Shown here one piece after another: positions 34,426-46,674 of a DNA stretch of 64,000 nt. The notes under the pieces were generated by a model. That model was given only the letters and a program-made list of their open reading frames with translations. It had not been told where the DNA came from and did no database searches. The stretch is from Jaltomata sinuosa. Taxonomy: Eukaryota > Streptophyta > Magnoliopsida > Solanales > Solanaceae. Every line of letters begins with the position of its first letter. The stretch's first letter is position 1. The DNA lies in contig QJPP01002947.1 of assembly GCA_003996215.1 (NCBI GenBank), positions 1 to 64,000 on the forward strand. Reading direction: 5' to 3'. Position numbers and translations under genes: made by a program.

Positions 34426-36987
34426 TGTCATGACCCAACCTACCGGACCGTGTGGGCGCCTACTCTAACCACCTAGATAGACGAACCCTTACCCCTTGTC
34501 CAACAGGTAACTTGCATAAAAATAAGAAGTAGTGAAAATAGCCTTTCCTTTTATTATGAAGACCTTATTATTACAACATTGGAAATAGAAAACAATTTGA
34601 ATCTAGGATCTAGTCTAAACAGGTACAAGATCTACTACAAGATGACACAAGAGATAAAAAGACACAACTTCCGCCATAGAAATCAAAGACAGAAGTTGCT
34701 GGAGATCCTTATCGCCGTGAAGCTATGAAACATCACCAACCTGCAACCATACTATACCAAAAAGGTATAGCAAGAGTAGAGTCAGTACAAACACATGTAC
34801 TGGTAGGCATCATCGGTCAACCCGAATCCACTCCTACCATCATATAAGAAAACAAGGAAAAACATGAAAGTAATTAACATAACTTGATTTGCATCCTCCA
34901 ACATTCTTCCACTGCCAACTCCCTCATTCTCAAGACTTCCTAGTCACATTAACCTTAGACTTCCCCAAGTCACCCAATCCTGAACTTCCCAAGTCACCTT
35001 ATCCTTCACAGATGTCCGTGTCCATACCTGGACTAACCTTCCCTTACCCAAGTAAATTGTTCTAACTGTCCTTCAGACTTAGCTCGGCTAATTTCCCCAC
35101 TCAACCACTTATACTCGTAACATTACACACCACGATCCAACCCTCCACGGATCTCTAGTAAACCTTCCCATGTGTTCGCAAAAACTAGAACCACAACCCC
35201 ACACTCTAAGTCTTCCTCCCAGTCTAACCACCACGTGAAATCCACCTACCAACCCTTGCTACAATTACTGACAACACTAGGGTTACATCTAACTCCCTTT
35301 ACAACACATGACCCGGACCCTCCAAGGATCCCCTTAACCACCCTCAGTGTTAACAAGCTTCCCCGGTCTATACCGAGACCGACCCTTAGTCTATAATCAC
35401 AATTAATCCCCGACCATCTAGGCACACTCAAGACGACAATATATATATAAATATGTGTAATTAACCATCCTCTTTTACAAGTCCGGTCCCACCTCGGGAT
35501 CCCTTCTAAACAAAACCTAAGTGTCAATGATCAACTCGGCCTAATCCCAAGACCAACACAACAGTTATATAGAAATTCCCGACCACTCAAGGACCACTCA
35601 AGGACCACCCATTGACATCATAATTCCACAACAGCCCAGTTCACTCAAGAAACTAATAACAGTTTCCACATTACAATAAACAACCCGGTGCACTCAAGGA
35701 ACCAACATCAGTTAATGCAATACCAAAATCATAATGCAATATGCAATAAAGTATACCTGTACCAGGCGTGGTACCCGTGCCAACCAATTGTTATACCCGT
35801 ACCAGGCGTGGTACTCATGCTCACCATTTGTGATACCTTTACCAGGCGTGGTACCCGAGCCAACCGTCAATAATTCACAGTCAAATGCATGAACAAACAA
35901 CTTATAAACCAACAAGCAAATACCGTTCGAATCAGAGATTGTAAAGCAGGAACGTTAGACATTCTACACAACTCCCTAAGCAATGTAACTCATACAAACA
36001 CTCAGATATGAGTACAACAATATACAACATTCACATGAATCGTAAGCCATCACCTAACCCATTCCGGGTGCAAACACGATCCATCAATTCCCTCCCGAAG
36101 ACTACCCCCGGTTCACCCTTTTATTTAATCACATGTAACTAGCATTTTCCCTTCTTACATAATCATATAAGCAGCCACACAATTCCTTTCCCTAACCTTT
36201 TCAATACCGCCGCTTAGTCTCAGGGCATAAACATTCTCGAAACCCCACCTAGGTGTTTCCTATTCCCATTTCCCATAACTCCCAAGAACTTCCCCGGTTC
36301 ACCGAACCTTTCCGACATACTAGTCCTTTAACCTATCATTTAATCATGCCTAGATGCATAATATAATCACATAACACAGACCACAAGACCAACCCTTTAC
36401 TCCGTACATCCTCATATCAACACAACTAATCCCGAATTCGCCAGACTCCGTGCCCGGAGGCCTAAAACATAGATTCTCCGGTTCCACTATACAACGAGTA
36501 CGGAAAGAAAACAGGTATAACTACTCATGAAACCTATCCTATTTGGGTGCCAAGCACCTACAACGGTGCATTTCTGGCTTTGTTAATGCGTTCTCGGCTG
36601 AACAATGGTCTTGGAATTTGTTGCTCCGCGTCCCTTCAGCCATGACCCCTCCTCCTCAAGATTCCCCATCCTTGGAGCAGCATGAAAGGGTTTTGGAGGA
36701 ACCCTCGTATGTTTTCCAACTGAGGAGAAGAGACCTTTTAATAAAATCCTATCACAGGATGCTGCCTTCCGTAGCTCCGCTATAGCGGTCTATTCCTCCG
36801 CTACAGTGGTTTCGCTATAGCAGAATAATTACCGCTATAGCAGAGTGACGTCAGCCCAAATTATTTCCAAAAATCATAAATCTTTCTATGATGTCACCCT
36901 ACTTACCCCAAAAATGAATTTTAAATCATTTTCCCCAAATTTACAAAATTGGGAAAAATTAACATAACGACGGACCTGATCGTTACA
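34426..36987 (-). repeat. E4: gypsy LTR of the E2 type, minus orientation
   Basis: It ends TGTCATGACCC at 34426 and CGTTACA at 36987 on the plus strand. Its content follows the E2 LTR in reverse: T-loop hairpin at 34752-34770, GTACCA..TGGTAC units at 35755-35865, CTATAG palindromes at 36770-36845. Element-internal sequence follows at 36988, so this is a 3' LTR. The matching 5' LTR is not in the window. No target duplication is found. Confidence 0.88.
34752..34770 (-). other. Conserved hairpin CTATACC-AAAAA-GGTATAG, E4 LTR
   Basis: The reverse-strand form of the E2 hairpin, with a perfect 7-bp stem. Confidence 0.8.
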
Positions 36988-38127
36988 ACATATACCAATT
37001 TACCCATCGTTCATCCCCGAACGATCCCAAATAAAACCAGGGAGAGAAACTAACCCAGGACTATCACTGTCCCAAGTGACCACAAAATTAACGAACCAAC
37101 GCAAGTTGTCCAACCTTTCCATTAAGAACCTAACCATCCCGAGGAAAAATCTATTATTACCTCATCCCGACGAAGAATTTGCAAGCCTCACAAGGACAAT
37201 CACACGTGTTCTCATTCCGAACACCCAAGAATTTTGGGGCCTCATGTCATGTTGGGATGGACGAATTTGAAAAGACCCGGGAGAACTTTTCCCTTTCCGA
37301 TAACTGAATGAACCATTCGTTGTAGCGGTTATTTCACCGTTGTAGCGGTTCCTCTATCCCAGACAGTCGACCACGATAGCGGTAGACAACAGAATGAAAT
37401 GGGGAGAAAATGGATTTCCCCCCCATTCTTCCCACATTCCATTCAAAAACTCTACATTCTCTCCCGATCACCCCACTCCCAACGTTGGAAATTCCAGGTA
37501 ATAATCGAAATCTCTCCTCCCCTTACTCTCTTGCACGATTTTGCACTTGAATGTGGTAGAAAACTGGGAACTTGTAGCCTATTGAAGTGGGTTTTTGAAC
37601 TTAAACTTTTTGGTTGGATTTTTGTCGAATTCCCGAAGGAAGGACGTTTCCCTTACGTTTACAATGCCTCCAAGGCATTCTGGGCGTAAGAATTATGCTA
37701 TTATTGGCCAAAAATGGGTGGGAAAGCGAAGGGTTGTTCTTGAACAAAAGTAGTGATTTGGGTAATTTATAGGGGTTATAATGCCCAAATTTCTGTAGAA
37801 AATAGAAATGGGGTACTTTGGGTAGGTAGATTTGGACTTGGAATGACAAAAACAGAGTTTTTGGACCAAGAGGCGTCATTGATGCACCCCTTGAAGCTCC
37901 GGGATGATGAAGACCGCTATAGCGATTGGGCTCCACTATGGAAGTCCTGCTATAGTGGTACCCCTCCACTGTAGCGGTTCCGCTACGATGGATGCACCAT
38001 CCGCTATTGCGGAAGGCTGCAAAATAGTGGCCTTCTGAAGCCAACACTTAGAAAAAAATTTCCTCCCTTTTTCGTTCTATTACTCTTCTAATCCCTTCTC
38101 ATTCTTACCCTTGTAGGATAAGACGAA
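36988..38127 (+). other. E4 internal region and leader of an antisense-oriented gene
   Basis: The first 90 bases resemble the PPT-proximal region of E3 and E7. The rest has no recognised protein. It holds two palindrome clusters (37315-37385 and 37905-38010, e.g. GACCGCTATAGCG and TGCTATAGTGG). It ends with a pyrimidine-rich tract and TTGTAG just before the ATG at 38128, which looks like a splice acceptor. I infer a leader for the following plus-strand gene, which runs opposite to the E4 LTR. Confidence 0.6.
37007..37024 (-). other. PPT-proximal hairpin, E4 version
   Basis: TCGTTC-ATCCCC-GAACGA, a perfect 6-bp stem with the same loop as E3, 20 bases from the LTR. Confidence 0.8.
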
Positions 38128-38700
38128 TGGCTGAACAACAAGTGTATGATTATGATTATGAGCGATTCACCGATGAATCTAGTCAGGAGAGGTTCAGGGA
38201 TTACCGAAAATTTGGCTTCTACTATGAGAGAAGCTGCTGAATGACTGGGGTAGATGAAAATGGTTGATTTCCACCGCCGAGTTTGAGAGTTCGGGTGGGA
38301 AACTTTGCTAGTGGCTCCTCCTCCCGCGCTAACCGACTGGGTGTGGGAGTTCTATGCCATCCTCCCTACGGTCCGCTGGAACGAGCTGAATCCTACCATC
38401 CGGCTACGAGGGGTGGATGTCCTTGTGGATGCCCGGACCATTAATGAGGTGTTAAGTGTGCCCCACGTCACCAATGAGGCGTATATGGCTAAGGAATACT
38501 TTAGCGGACCGCGCTTTCAGGGACAAGGTGTACTGGGTCAGCTCCGAGGGCGTTACTAGTGTCTACTTCTCCTCTGAGGTTAGGAGGTAGCTGAACTTGA
38601 TATCCCGGAGGATCCATCTGTCCGGAAATCAAACCGATGTGACCTATGCCCGAGCTTTAGTGACCGTTTGTGCTATGCAGGGGATTATCATGAATGTGGT
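38128..38700 (+). pseudogene. Extra ORF, 'putative plant transposon protein' family, broken
   Basis: The ATG at 38128 starts MAEQQVYDYDYERF. The recognisable part is WVWEFYAILPTVRWNELNPT, IRLRGVDVLVDARTINEVLS and, in a shifted frame, YARALVTVCAMQGIIMN. This is the plant-specific domain usually annotated as putative plant transposon protein (PF20167 type, from memory). It is found in extra ORFs of plant Ty3/gypsy elements. Stops near 38240 and 38560 and a frameshift near 38505 inactivate it. The sequence ends abruptly near 38700 at the E5 fusion. Its function is unknown; a related ORF is in the Athila element at 51852-54063. Confidence 0.75.
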
Positions 38701-38940
38701 TTTGAGTGCAAATACAATCACAACCAATTCCAAGTCGTGAGTCAGATAATTCTTCTCATGAATCTTTAGTTGTCGAGAAGCATATGCCACCACTTTACCA
38801 TTCAGCATTAAGACACAACCCAATCCAACTCGAGATGCATCATAATAAATGGTGAAACCACCCTCTACCATAGGTAAGGTCTGAATCAGATTTATATTCA
38901 ATGTCATCTTTAATTTCTAAAAACCTTCTTCACATTTATC
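38697..38940 (-). pseudogene. E5 RNase H, N-terminal half
   Basis: It reads FTIYYDASRVGLGCVLMLNG, then YASRQLKIHEKNYLTHDLEL and VFALK. After FALK the expected IWRHYLYG is missing and foreign sequence begins. The first Asp and the Glu region are present; the rest of the domain is lost. Confidence 0.88.
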
Positions 38941-39830
38941 TGAGCACTGGAAGATGACACCTTTCTGAGTTAGATGAGTCAAAGGAGCGGCTATCTTTGA
39001 GAAACCCTCTATGTACCTCCTATAATATCCATCTAATCTCAAGAAGTTGTATAAATCTATCAGAGTACTAGGTCGTGGCCAATCTCGAACTAATTCTATC
39101 TTTTTGGATTAACTTAAATTCTATCTCGTGAAACCACATGTACTAAAAAGGAAACTTTGTCCAACCAAAACTCACATTTTGAGAACTTGGCATAACATCT
39201 AGCTCTCTAAGTGTCTTTAGCACAACTCTCAAGTATGGTTCATGTTCTACCTCACTTCAAGAGTAGACCAAAATGCCATCAATGAACACAATCTTAAAAT
39301 GGTCTAAGTATGTCTTGAATACCCTGTTTCGGAGGTCCATAAATGTTGTGGGTGCATTGGTTAGTCCAAAAGACATCACTAAAAATTCAAAGTGCCCTTA
39401 CCTGGTATGAAAGGGTGTCTTAGAGATATCCTCAGTTTTGATTCTCAGTTGATGGTAACCAGATCTCAAGTCAATTTTGGAAAAGTGAGTAGCACCCTAT
39501 AGCTAATCGAATAGATCATCAATACGAGGCAACGGGTACTTATTCTTGATTGTAGCCTTATTTAATTGTGTGTAGTTAATGCACATTCTCATCGTGCCAT
39601 CTTCTTTTTCACAAATAACACAAGTGCACCCCAAGGTGATACACTAGGCCTGATGAACCCCCTATTAAGTAGCTCTTGGAGTTGGACCTTCAATTCCCTC
39701 AAATCAGCTGGAGCCATATGATATGGAGGAATAGAGATAGGTTGATTTCTTGGTGCTAAATCAATGTCTCTTATTGGAGGTAGCATTGGTAAATCTTCTG
39801 GAAACACATCAGAAAAATTCTAAATAACTG
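38941..39830 (-). pseudogene. E5 reverse transcriptase with FIDG active site
   Basis: The best open piece (39807-39589) encodes NQPISIPPYHMAPADLRELK and FIRPSVSPWGALVLFVKKK. Further on, in broken frames, the active site near 39270 reads VFIDGILVYS. The second Asp of FIDD is replaced by Gly, which would abolish catalysis. CGHVVS-like and palm-thumb sequences follow with many stops. Confidence 0.85.
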
Positions 39831-39941
39831 GAACACTATCAATAGTAATATCTTCTACTCATATATCATAAATAGTGGCAATGAAACCCAAACACCCATG
39901 ATTAATCATTCAGCATGCCTTTACAAAGATATTATCTTCCC

Positions 39942-40462
39942 CTAAGTTAGAGGAGTCATGCATTTCTGCACTAAAGGTGATTCTCCAGGAAACTCAAAAT
40001 GCATTAGCTTAGCATAGCAATCAACCAATGCATAACATGAGGCCAACCAATCCATACCCATAACCACATTGAAGTTAGACATCGGTAACACTAGTAGAGT
40101 AACTATGGTGTCCTTACCCTGAACAGATATCACACAACCTCTATACACTTTATTCACTAATAAAGTCTCCCCACTGGGGTCATAACAATATATGGAACTT
40201 AAGAGTCTTAACTCTTCTCTATAAGACTATAGCAAAAGATGGAGATACATACGAAACATAGAACCAGGATCAATAAGAGCATAAGCCTCACAAGAATTAT
40301 CAGTGATAATACATGTGACTGCTCCATTGAATGCCTCGATATCATGTATGGCCAAAGCAAATGATGGTCCACCCGCTTCCTGAGCAACCTAAACACCCTA
40401 TAGACCCTGTTTGCGAGCACCCTGTGGATTGTCCCTAGCTGGATGAATCTGAGCATGTGCAT
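39942..40462 (-). pseudogene. E5 protease region
   Basis: The segment 40157-39942 encodes GCVISVQGKDTIVTLLVLPM and FNVVMGMDWLASCYALVDCY, the C-terminal protease-RT linker typical of gypsy elements. The active-site part lies upstream near 40260-40290 in a frame with stops and is only weakly visible. Confidence 0.7.
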
Positions 40463-40489
40463 CTATAGCAGTTCTCTACGATTGTGTAG

Positions 40490-41345
40490 CAGCTCAACTA
40501 GCACCAGAATTTCCCTACGGATAATATTTAGCAATGTTCCCTTGTTCACCACAAGTATAACATACTCTATCTATTCCAAAGCAATGATCATTGTGATTTA
40601 TACCACAATTACCATACTGCGAATATTGACCTGACTAAAAGTACTATTACCCTTTCTCTACATCTGATGTTGACCATGTCTGGCTAGATAACTATTCCAT
40701 AAAGGCTGCCCCACTGACTTTTACTGGGTATGGCTAGACTTCCCACAATGATAAGCACCCTATCCTCTAGACGGAGCACCACTAAACTCACATGTATTAC
40801 GTGATTTTTTGTTTTCTCGCTTAAATTTTTCCATCTCTGAATAGGACGCACAATGGAGATCAGTGTCAACTACATCTCTAAAAGAACTATTTCGCACATC
40901 TCATATCACAGGACTATGATAATGATTCTCTAGTCCATCCACAAAGTGTCTCACCTTCTCTCTTAGGTCTGCAACTAAAAATGGAACATACCTTGACAAT
41001 TCAGTGAACTTAGCCTCATACTCGATAACTTTCATACCTTTCTATTGTAGGTCATTGAACTGATATCTCATGTCATCCTGTTTTCTCAATGGAATGAACT
41101 TGTCCTTAAACATCCTGAAAATTCTGATCAAGTGATAGGTGGTAACACTATTTGCCTACCTCTCTTAGTAGAAGTCAACCATGCCTCTGGAGACCCTGTG
41201 AAAAGAAAAGTGGTAAATTCCACTCCACGCGTCTCCTTCAACTCTAACGTAATCAATATCTTTTCACAACAATCAATGAACTTCTGAGGTTCAATAGAAG
41301 TTGTTGTCACATCGAACTCTGGTGGATTAAGATCCATGAAATTCT
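40490..41345 (-). pseudogene. E5 gag, strongly degraded
   Basis: The segment 41337-41128 encodes MDLNPPEFDVTTTSIEPQKF and VEFTTFLFTGSPEAWLTSTK, which match the start of gypsy gag domains by position and pattern. Downstream pieces (such as 40869-40684) are in different frames. A zinc-knuckle-like region near 40540-40570 is too damaged to read. Confidence 0.7.
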
Positions 41346-41929
41346 TAATATCTTTGGGTTGCCCATTTTATGTAACTGAATGAGCATCCGGCTGAGTAGC
41401 TGCAACATTTAACTAAACATGTGTCTGTGTCTGTGAAGTAGTCTGAGGAACCGGAGGTCTGCCCTAATTAGGCACTAATGCTTCTAACACATTCAACAAT
41501 CTCATTTTGGCATCTATAAGTAAAGCAATAGTAGGTACATCAGCAGGCATTGTTGATGGAGCACTCTGAACAACATATTCATGTGCTTGCTCTGGAGCAA
41601 CAACTCAGGGATGACCCCATTCACAACTCTAGATTGAGGATTGGCATGTGCCATAGTCTGAGCCCTAGTCTGATGAGTCCCATCTTGACCACCACCATGA
41701 TAGTACCATGTCGAGAACCACGTCTAGTAGAGGAAGAACCACATTTCTTAGCCATCTGCGAAATAATATTTAGAGATTAGACTTGATTCGACTCAACGCA
41801 CGAACAAGGAATGAAAAAGGGAAAACGTCTAGATGTCTAGTAGCCTCAAGGTCATAAGTATAGGAGCCTACATACCCATGAACAAGACTCTACTAAACAT
41901 TGTTGCATGACCCAGGACTTAATGCCTAA
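41346..41929 (-). other. E5 gag N-terminus and leader, unreadable
   Basis: No sustained frame. The sequence lies where gag's N-terminus and the leader are expected, and many codons are interrupted. Confidence 0.5.
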
Positions 41930-41941
41930 GCTCTTATACCA
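41930..41941 (-). other. E5 primer-binding site (one mismatch)
   Basis: TGGTATAAGAGC on the minus strand, one base different from the E1 and E3 site, four bases inside the LTR. Confidence 0.82.
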
Positions 41942-41945
41942 ACTT

Positions 41946-43946
41946 TGTCACATCCCAAAATACCTCCTAGACGTAACTGGCATCCGCTAACACCGCCTTT
42001 TGGGCGAACCAAATTCCATACATTTTACCATTACTAAACGCACTTGAAATTAAGTAGGTGCAACTCCAATTACATCAATAGTCATTAAAAATGAAGTAGG
42101 TATCCAACCACAATTGTATATAAATTATGAAAAATGAATGAATTTAAATAATATAACTCTAGCCTAAATCCCACACTAAGACCATGGAGCATCTAATAGA
42201 GTTATATGACTTCAACTGTTGGGCATGCAAACCCCAAGAAAAGAAGATATAAGCTATAAATGATAGAGCTGAAATAATAGCCTTAATGAATAATGCAAAG
42301 GCTCACCTCAGTAGCAAAATCTATGCAAACGGACTCGCCAGCTACTAGTCCCACCTTGTGCCACAATATTTGCATAGACATGCAAGTAAGGAGTGAGCTA
42401 TATATAAATATAACCCAGTAAAATCTTTGACTCGCCACCTTAAATACCCCTGGAATAAGTGATAGAAATACAAACACACCACGAGCACAAAAATATCATA
42501 CACAGAAATTGTACCATAATAGAGTATCTAACAAGTTCCAAACAAATCATTGACCAAGAACTATATACCTCAACACAATTTACACTAATGACTTGTCATA
42601 AATGGCAATTAAAGTAAATAATCAACACCACAAGTTCTCGACAACATACACAATGCATCAAATATATCAAAGAGCATACATAATACTCGAGAAAGCATAC
42701 ACAATTTCCCATTTCAAATAAGAAAGTATACATAATGCACAGGGAAGCATACACAATGCCTCAGGAAAATCAGAAAGTATACATAATGCCCCTACCTTTT
42801 CGTACACAGTTCTATCAAATCACAAAATAATTTAAAAAGGACCTTAGTGTACTTAAAAATAAAACATATTCAGCTATCCTCAAAGACCATCGACTCTACC
42901 AAGCACACCCTCGTCCCAACGCATGGACTGGGCAGACAAAATATATTTTTAAAACGAATTTAAAAAGCAAGCAGTCAAAGCTTAAAGTTTCACTTACCTT
43001 GTTAATGCCAAGTTTTCCAACCTTGCAACGCATAGAACATCAACCAACAACCTCCAATAGTCTCAATCTATAAAGAATATTGATTAACGATATCAATTAT
43101 ACTAGTCGAGGTCAAAGTTCAATATTTTAAATTTTTTAAGCTTAGAGCTAAACCTTAATATCTCACACCTTAAATCGTGAATAAAAGGTGGAAAACCAAC
43201 AACATTACTGCTAAACTTAATTGTCACTTGTATTCCCAAAATAACCATTCAACTACGTATAAAATTTTTGATAAAAATCCAAAAGAAGTGCAACTAAAAG
43301 AAACAAAAACAGTGGCTGAAACTTCAATATGCTAAGTTTCATAATTTCTCAATTATTGATTCCCAAGTCATCATTACATCAGTAGCTAATAATTATTAAT
43401 CCAATCATTAGTCATGCCTGTGATCTTCTTATTAAAGATAGCAGAGATCGACTGCATAAAAAAAAATATTTTCATAGCAGCTTTCAACATTCAACATATT
43501 TTCCTTTGTTTTTCTCAAATTCCACTAATTCACCCAATCATTGTCAAATTATAATATTTCTAAGTTATCATTACTATATTGATTAACAATCATATTAGAA
43601 AAGTAGAGGAAAAGTACTTCTTTCAATAGATTCAATTTTTGTGTGTGTGTACCATCAAAAATATTATCTTAAAATTATCACCTGAAGCAATGACCAAAGA
43701 ATTTCCTTATGCCAACCTTGAACTCCACAAATTCTCTCAATGTGCTCGCTTCTTTTCTTTTAAAAATTAAGAAACTGTTGCCCTAATATTTTTACTCTTA
43801 CCAGTTATGCATCGACCTAAAATAGAGTAAGAAGATGGGCTTGACCCACTCCTTTTTAATTCTCTTATTCATCTAATTATTGTTATTATTATATTTGTTG
43901 GTAATATTATCAATTCACTCCTCATTAAAAGAATTGGGTTATTACA
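41946..43946 (-). repeat. E5 5' LTR
   Basis: It ends TGTCACATCCC on the plus strand at 41946 and GGGTTATTACA at 43946, giving TGTAATAACCC as the LTR start. It is AT-rich and contains tandem-like CATACACAATGC and CATACATAATGC words at 42650-42790. It has no similarity by eye to the Tekay-type LTRs. Confidence 0.87.
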
Positions 43947-43968
43947 TTCAAGTAGCTAAATAAATTAT

Positions 43969-46175
43969 TGTAACGACCTATTTTGTCATTACTGAAAATA
44001 TCTGCGGTCAAGGCTAATAAGCATTAAGATTAATTCTTTAGTATGAGTATATATTTCATATGTTCTAAGGTCATACAATACTCCTAGCACAAAGTTAAGT
44101 TGAAAGTTTCTTTACCAATTTAGTTTTGGGCTAAGTTCAAACTAGAGTCAACTTCAAATGATTATTCCTCATAAAATATAAAGCGTTAAAGGTCCCTATG
44201 CACACCTAATTAAAGATCTTTGAGTCTTCTTTCCAACGCCATTAACCATTCATTAATCCACTTCTCGAGTAAAAAGTTATGATCATTTTACTAAAGAATG
44301 TCTGTGCTGAAAAGTTGAGGCCGATGTAGCAGAAATTAAGGCGCTATAGTGGTACCGCGATAGCGCCGACAGGCTGCTATAGCGGAATGACGGGACCAAA
44401 AAGCTAAAAACAGGTTTTATAATCTTATTCTCTCTTCTTCAGTTAAAAATAGACGAGAGTTGCTCCAAAAACCCTCCTAGGCTGCTCCAAAACTTGGGAG
44501 CCATGGGAAGGGGAGATTTCGACTAAGGAAGGGCGAAACCATGGATTCTGGGTCCTTCCTCCGTCAGAAATTGCATTCATGAAGCCATATTTTATCATTG
44601 AAACCTCTGCAGCGGATGCTTGGCGTCTAGGTAGGCTAGGTTTTAATTGAGTAGCTAGACCTGCATTTTCCTATATATTATTATGTAGAATGATGGGAGG
44701 ATTCATGCCTATGCATCGGGCATGGAGTCTGGAGTTATACTACTGGTTGTTACTACATGTTGTACTTCTTTACTCAGTACCAGTTTACTTATTGTTCTTT
44801 ACATGTTGGGTTCCTGAGAGGGTCGAGATTTATTATTACTTGACATATATGGTGGTCCTTGAGAGGCTGGGTTGGTGTGCTTAATTGATAAGGTGATTTC
44901 TTATTTAATCGGGGACGTATGTTAAGCAGCATAGATAATGTCCTAGGGATCCTTGGGAGTTCCAGGTAACTTGTAAGCTATGACACAGTATTGGGTGGTC
45001 TAGTTACTTGCATAGATGGGCATGACTTGTATAGTTGTTAAGTCTAGTTATCGACTGAGGGTTTTGTTGATAGTCATATAGACTCGGCTGTTCATATGGT
45101 TGGGTCATTTTCTATTAATATCATACATTTGCAATTCCAATTTGATAACAGTGACAGGCCAGCAAGCGGTGATGTCTGGGCTAGCTTGGCACAAGACTAT
45201 AGGTGGTGAGGCGCATGGCTTGATGGGTCCAAGATGGGTGAGCTTGGAAGGACTGAGGTCTTAGGTAGTCAGGTTTGAATGGTTAGTGAAACTAGGCCAG
45301 TATTTTATGAGTTCTTGAACCGATGGGATGTCAAGTGTAAGGAACCTTGGGGGGTTCAATACGCAGAAACTCACAGGTAGTCCATTATTATGGGCTAAGG
45401 GCTAACGGTCAAGGTTGTTGACTTAGGATCTTAAGCCAGGGTGACAGACCTGCTAACAGGGTTAGTTAGTAATGCAAACTACGGTATTGAACTGTTATGG
45501 TAGTCCTAGTGTTATGTGTGACATGGGAAGTCCTAGTGTTATGTGTAACTATTTGGCTTGACCAGGATAGAAGGGGAAATGCCTGCTAATAATGGAGTTG
45601 ACAGCGGAATGAGGTAGGGAGGCTTGGGATGGAACGTATGAGTTCTTAGTGTTAATATCATGGAGGGTAAAGGTGGATTAGGACAAACTGGATGCTTGTA
45701 ACTTATTGCATATTTTCTCTTGATTTCTTATATGATGGTACGGTGGATTTGGATCGACCGATGATTTCTACCAGTATGTGTTGCTTATACTGATACTAAT
45801 CTTTCTATACCTTTTTAGGTATAGTCTGGTTGCAGGATTAGTGATGTTTCTTAGGTACAGGACGACGATGATCTCCAACAGCTTCTATTCTTCATTTTCA
45901 TAATAAGAGTTGTGTCTCTGTATATTTTGTATTTGTACTTCTCATGTAGTAGCTCTTGTACCTATTTTAGACTAGATCCTAGGGAGGGTTGTATTCAAAT
46001 GTTGTAAAGGATTTTTCCGAAATAAGAGTTTCAAATGTTTTCCTGATTTGAAAAGAAGGTTATTTTATGGTTTTACTTTATTTTCTGCAGTACCTGTTGG
46101 ATCGGGTGGTAAAGGTTATCCTATCTAGGTGGATTAGAGTAGGTGCCCGCATAGCCCAGTAATTGGGTCTTGACA
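43969..46175 (+). repeat. Solo LTR, plus orientation
   Basis: It begins TGTAACGACC and ends GGTCTTGACA, with no internal element sequence on either side. It has CTATAG palindromes at 44338-44390, including GGCGCTATAGTGG and CTGCTATAGCGG, and a T-loop hairpin at 45805-45824. The flanking five bases, ATTAT and ATTGC, agree at only three positions, so a target duplication is doubtful. It probably arose by LTR-LTR recombination. Confidence 0.85.
45805..45824 (+). other. Conserved hairpin CTATACCT-TTTT-AGGTATAG, solo LTR
   Basis: An 8-bp perfect stem with a four-T loop. Compared with the E2 version one extra A has been gained that lengthens the stem. Confidence 0.8.
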
Positions 46176-46508
46176 ATTGCATTTGTATTTTTTGGACAAT
46201 ATAGAATGAGGGCTTGTGTAATATATAAAGAAGAATCCTTTTAGTGCCTTTTTGTCTCGGGTATCTAATCAATTAATCTCACAAATTATGGATTATCAAT
46301 TGGAGGCAAGCAAGATGGGGATGGATTGCTCATCTCATGAAAAAAATATCAAAATATAGTTATCTTATTTGCCGCCTCCTGCCAAGAAACTAACAAAGCA
46401 AGTGACTCAATAAAATAGAAGATGTGTGATTTTCATTGAGAAGAAGATTAGAATATTATATGAAGACAATACTGCTTGCATAGCTCAATTAAATGAATTA
46501 TGAAGAAT
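46176..46508 (+). pseudogene. Ty1/copia RNase H remnant, left piece
   Basis: Near the end of this stretch the sequence encodes ILYEDNTACIAQL, the catalytic DNAACI-type motif of copia RNase H. The protein continues at 57045 after the Athila insertion. The earlier part (46176-46380) is AT-rich and without a clear match. Confidence 0.78.
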
Positions 46509-46674
46509 TGATGTGTCGTGGGTTTGTGGAACTTTTGACGCTTAAAACGTGGAATTGGAGTATGTTCTTTATCGATTTTTAGTAGCTTTGATGTGTTTTT
46601 GAGTCTTGGGCAGAAAAACAGGGTTCGGAGACAAAGTGCAGGAAAAGATTGACATTTTAGCTGAAACTGAGTTC

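Larger units (their letters stand above)
38697..43946 (-). mobile_element. E5: decayed Ty3/gypsy element, truncated in RNase H
   Basis: The minus-strand order is 5' LTR (41946-43946), PBS, gag, protease, RT and the first part of RNase H. The sequence then breaks off within FALK at about 38697-38706 and is fused to the plus-strand gene at 38128-38700. No integrase or 3' LTR is left. It carries by far the most stops and frameshifts of the gypsy copies here, so it is probably the oldest. Confidence 0.88.

Noticed and set aside
35246..35527. 93-codon minus-strand open frame in the E4 LTR
   Set aside because: Low complexity, no domain, inside an LTR, and not kept in related LTRs.
37399..38047. 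96- and 148-codon open frames on both strands of the E4 leader
   Set aside because: They overlap on opposite strands and cover palindrome clusters; they are more likely untranslated leader.
43964..46180. Target duplication for the solo LTR
   Set aside because: ATTAT and ATTGC match at only three of five bases, which is too weak.
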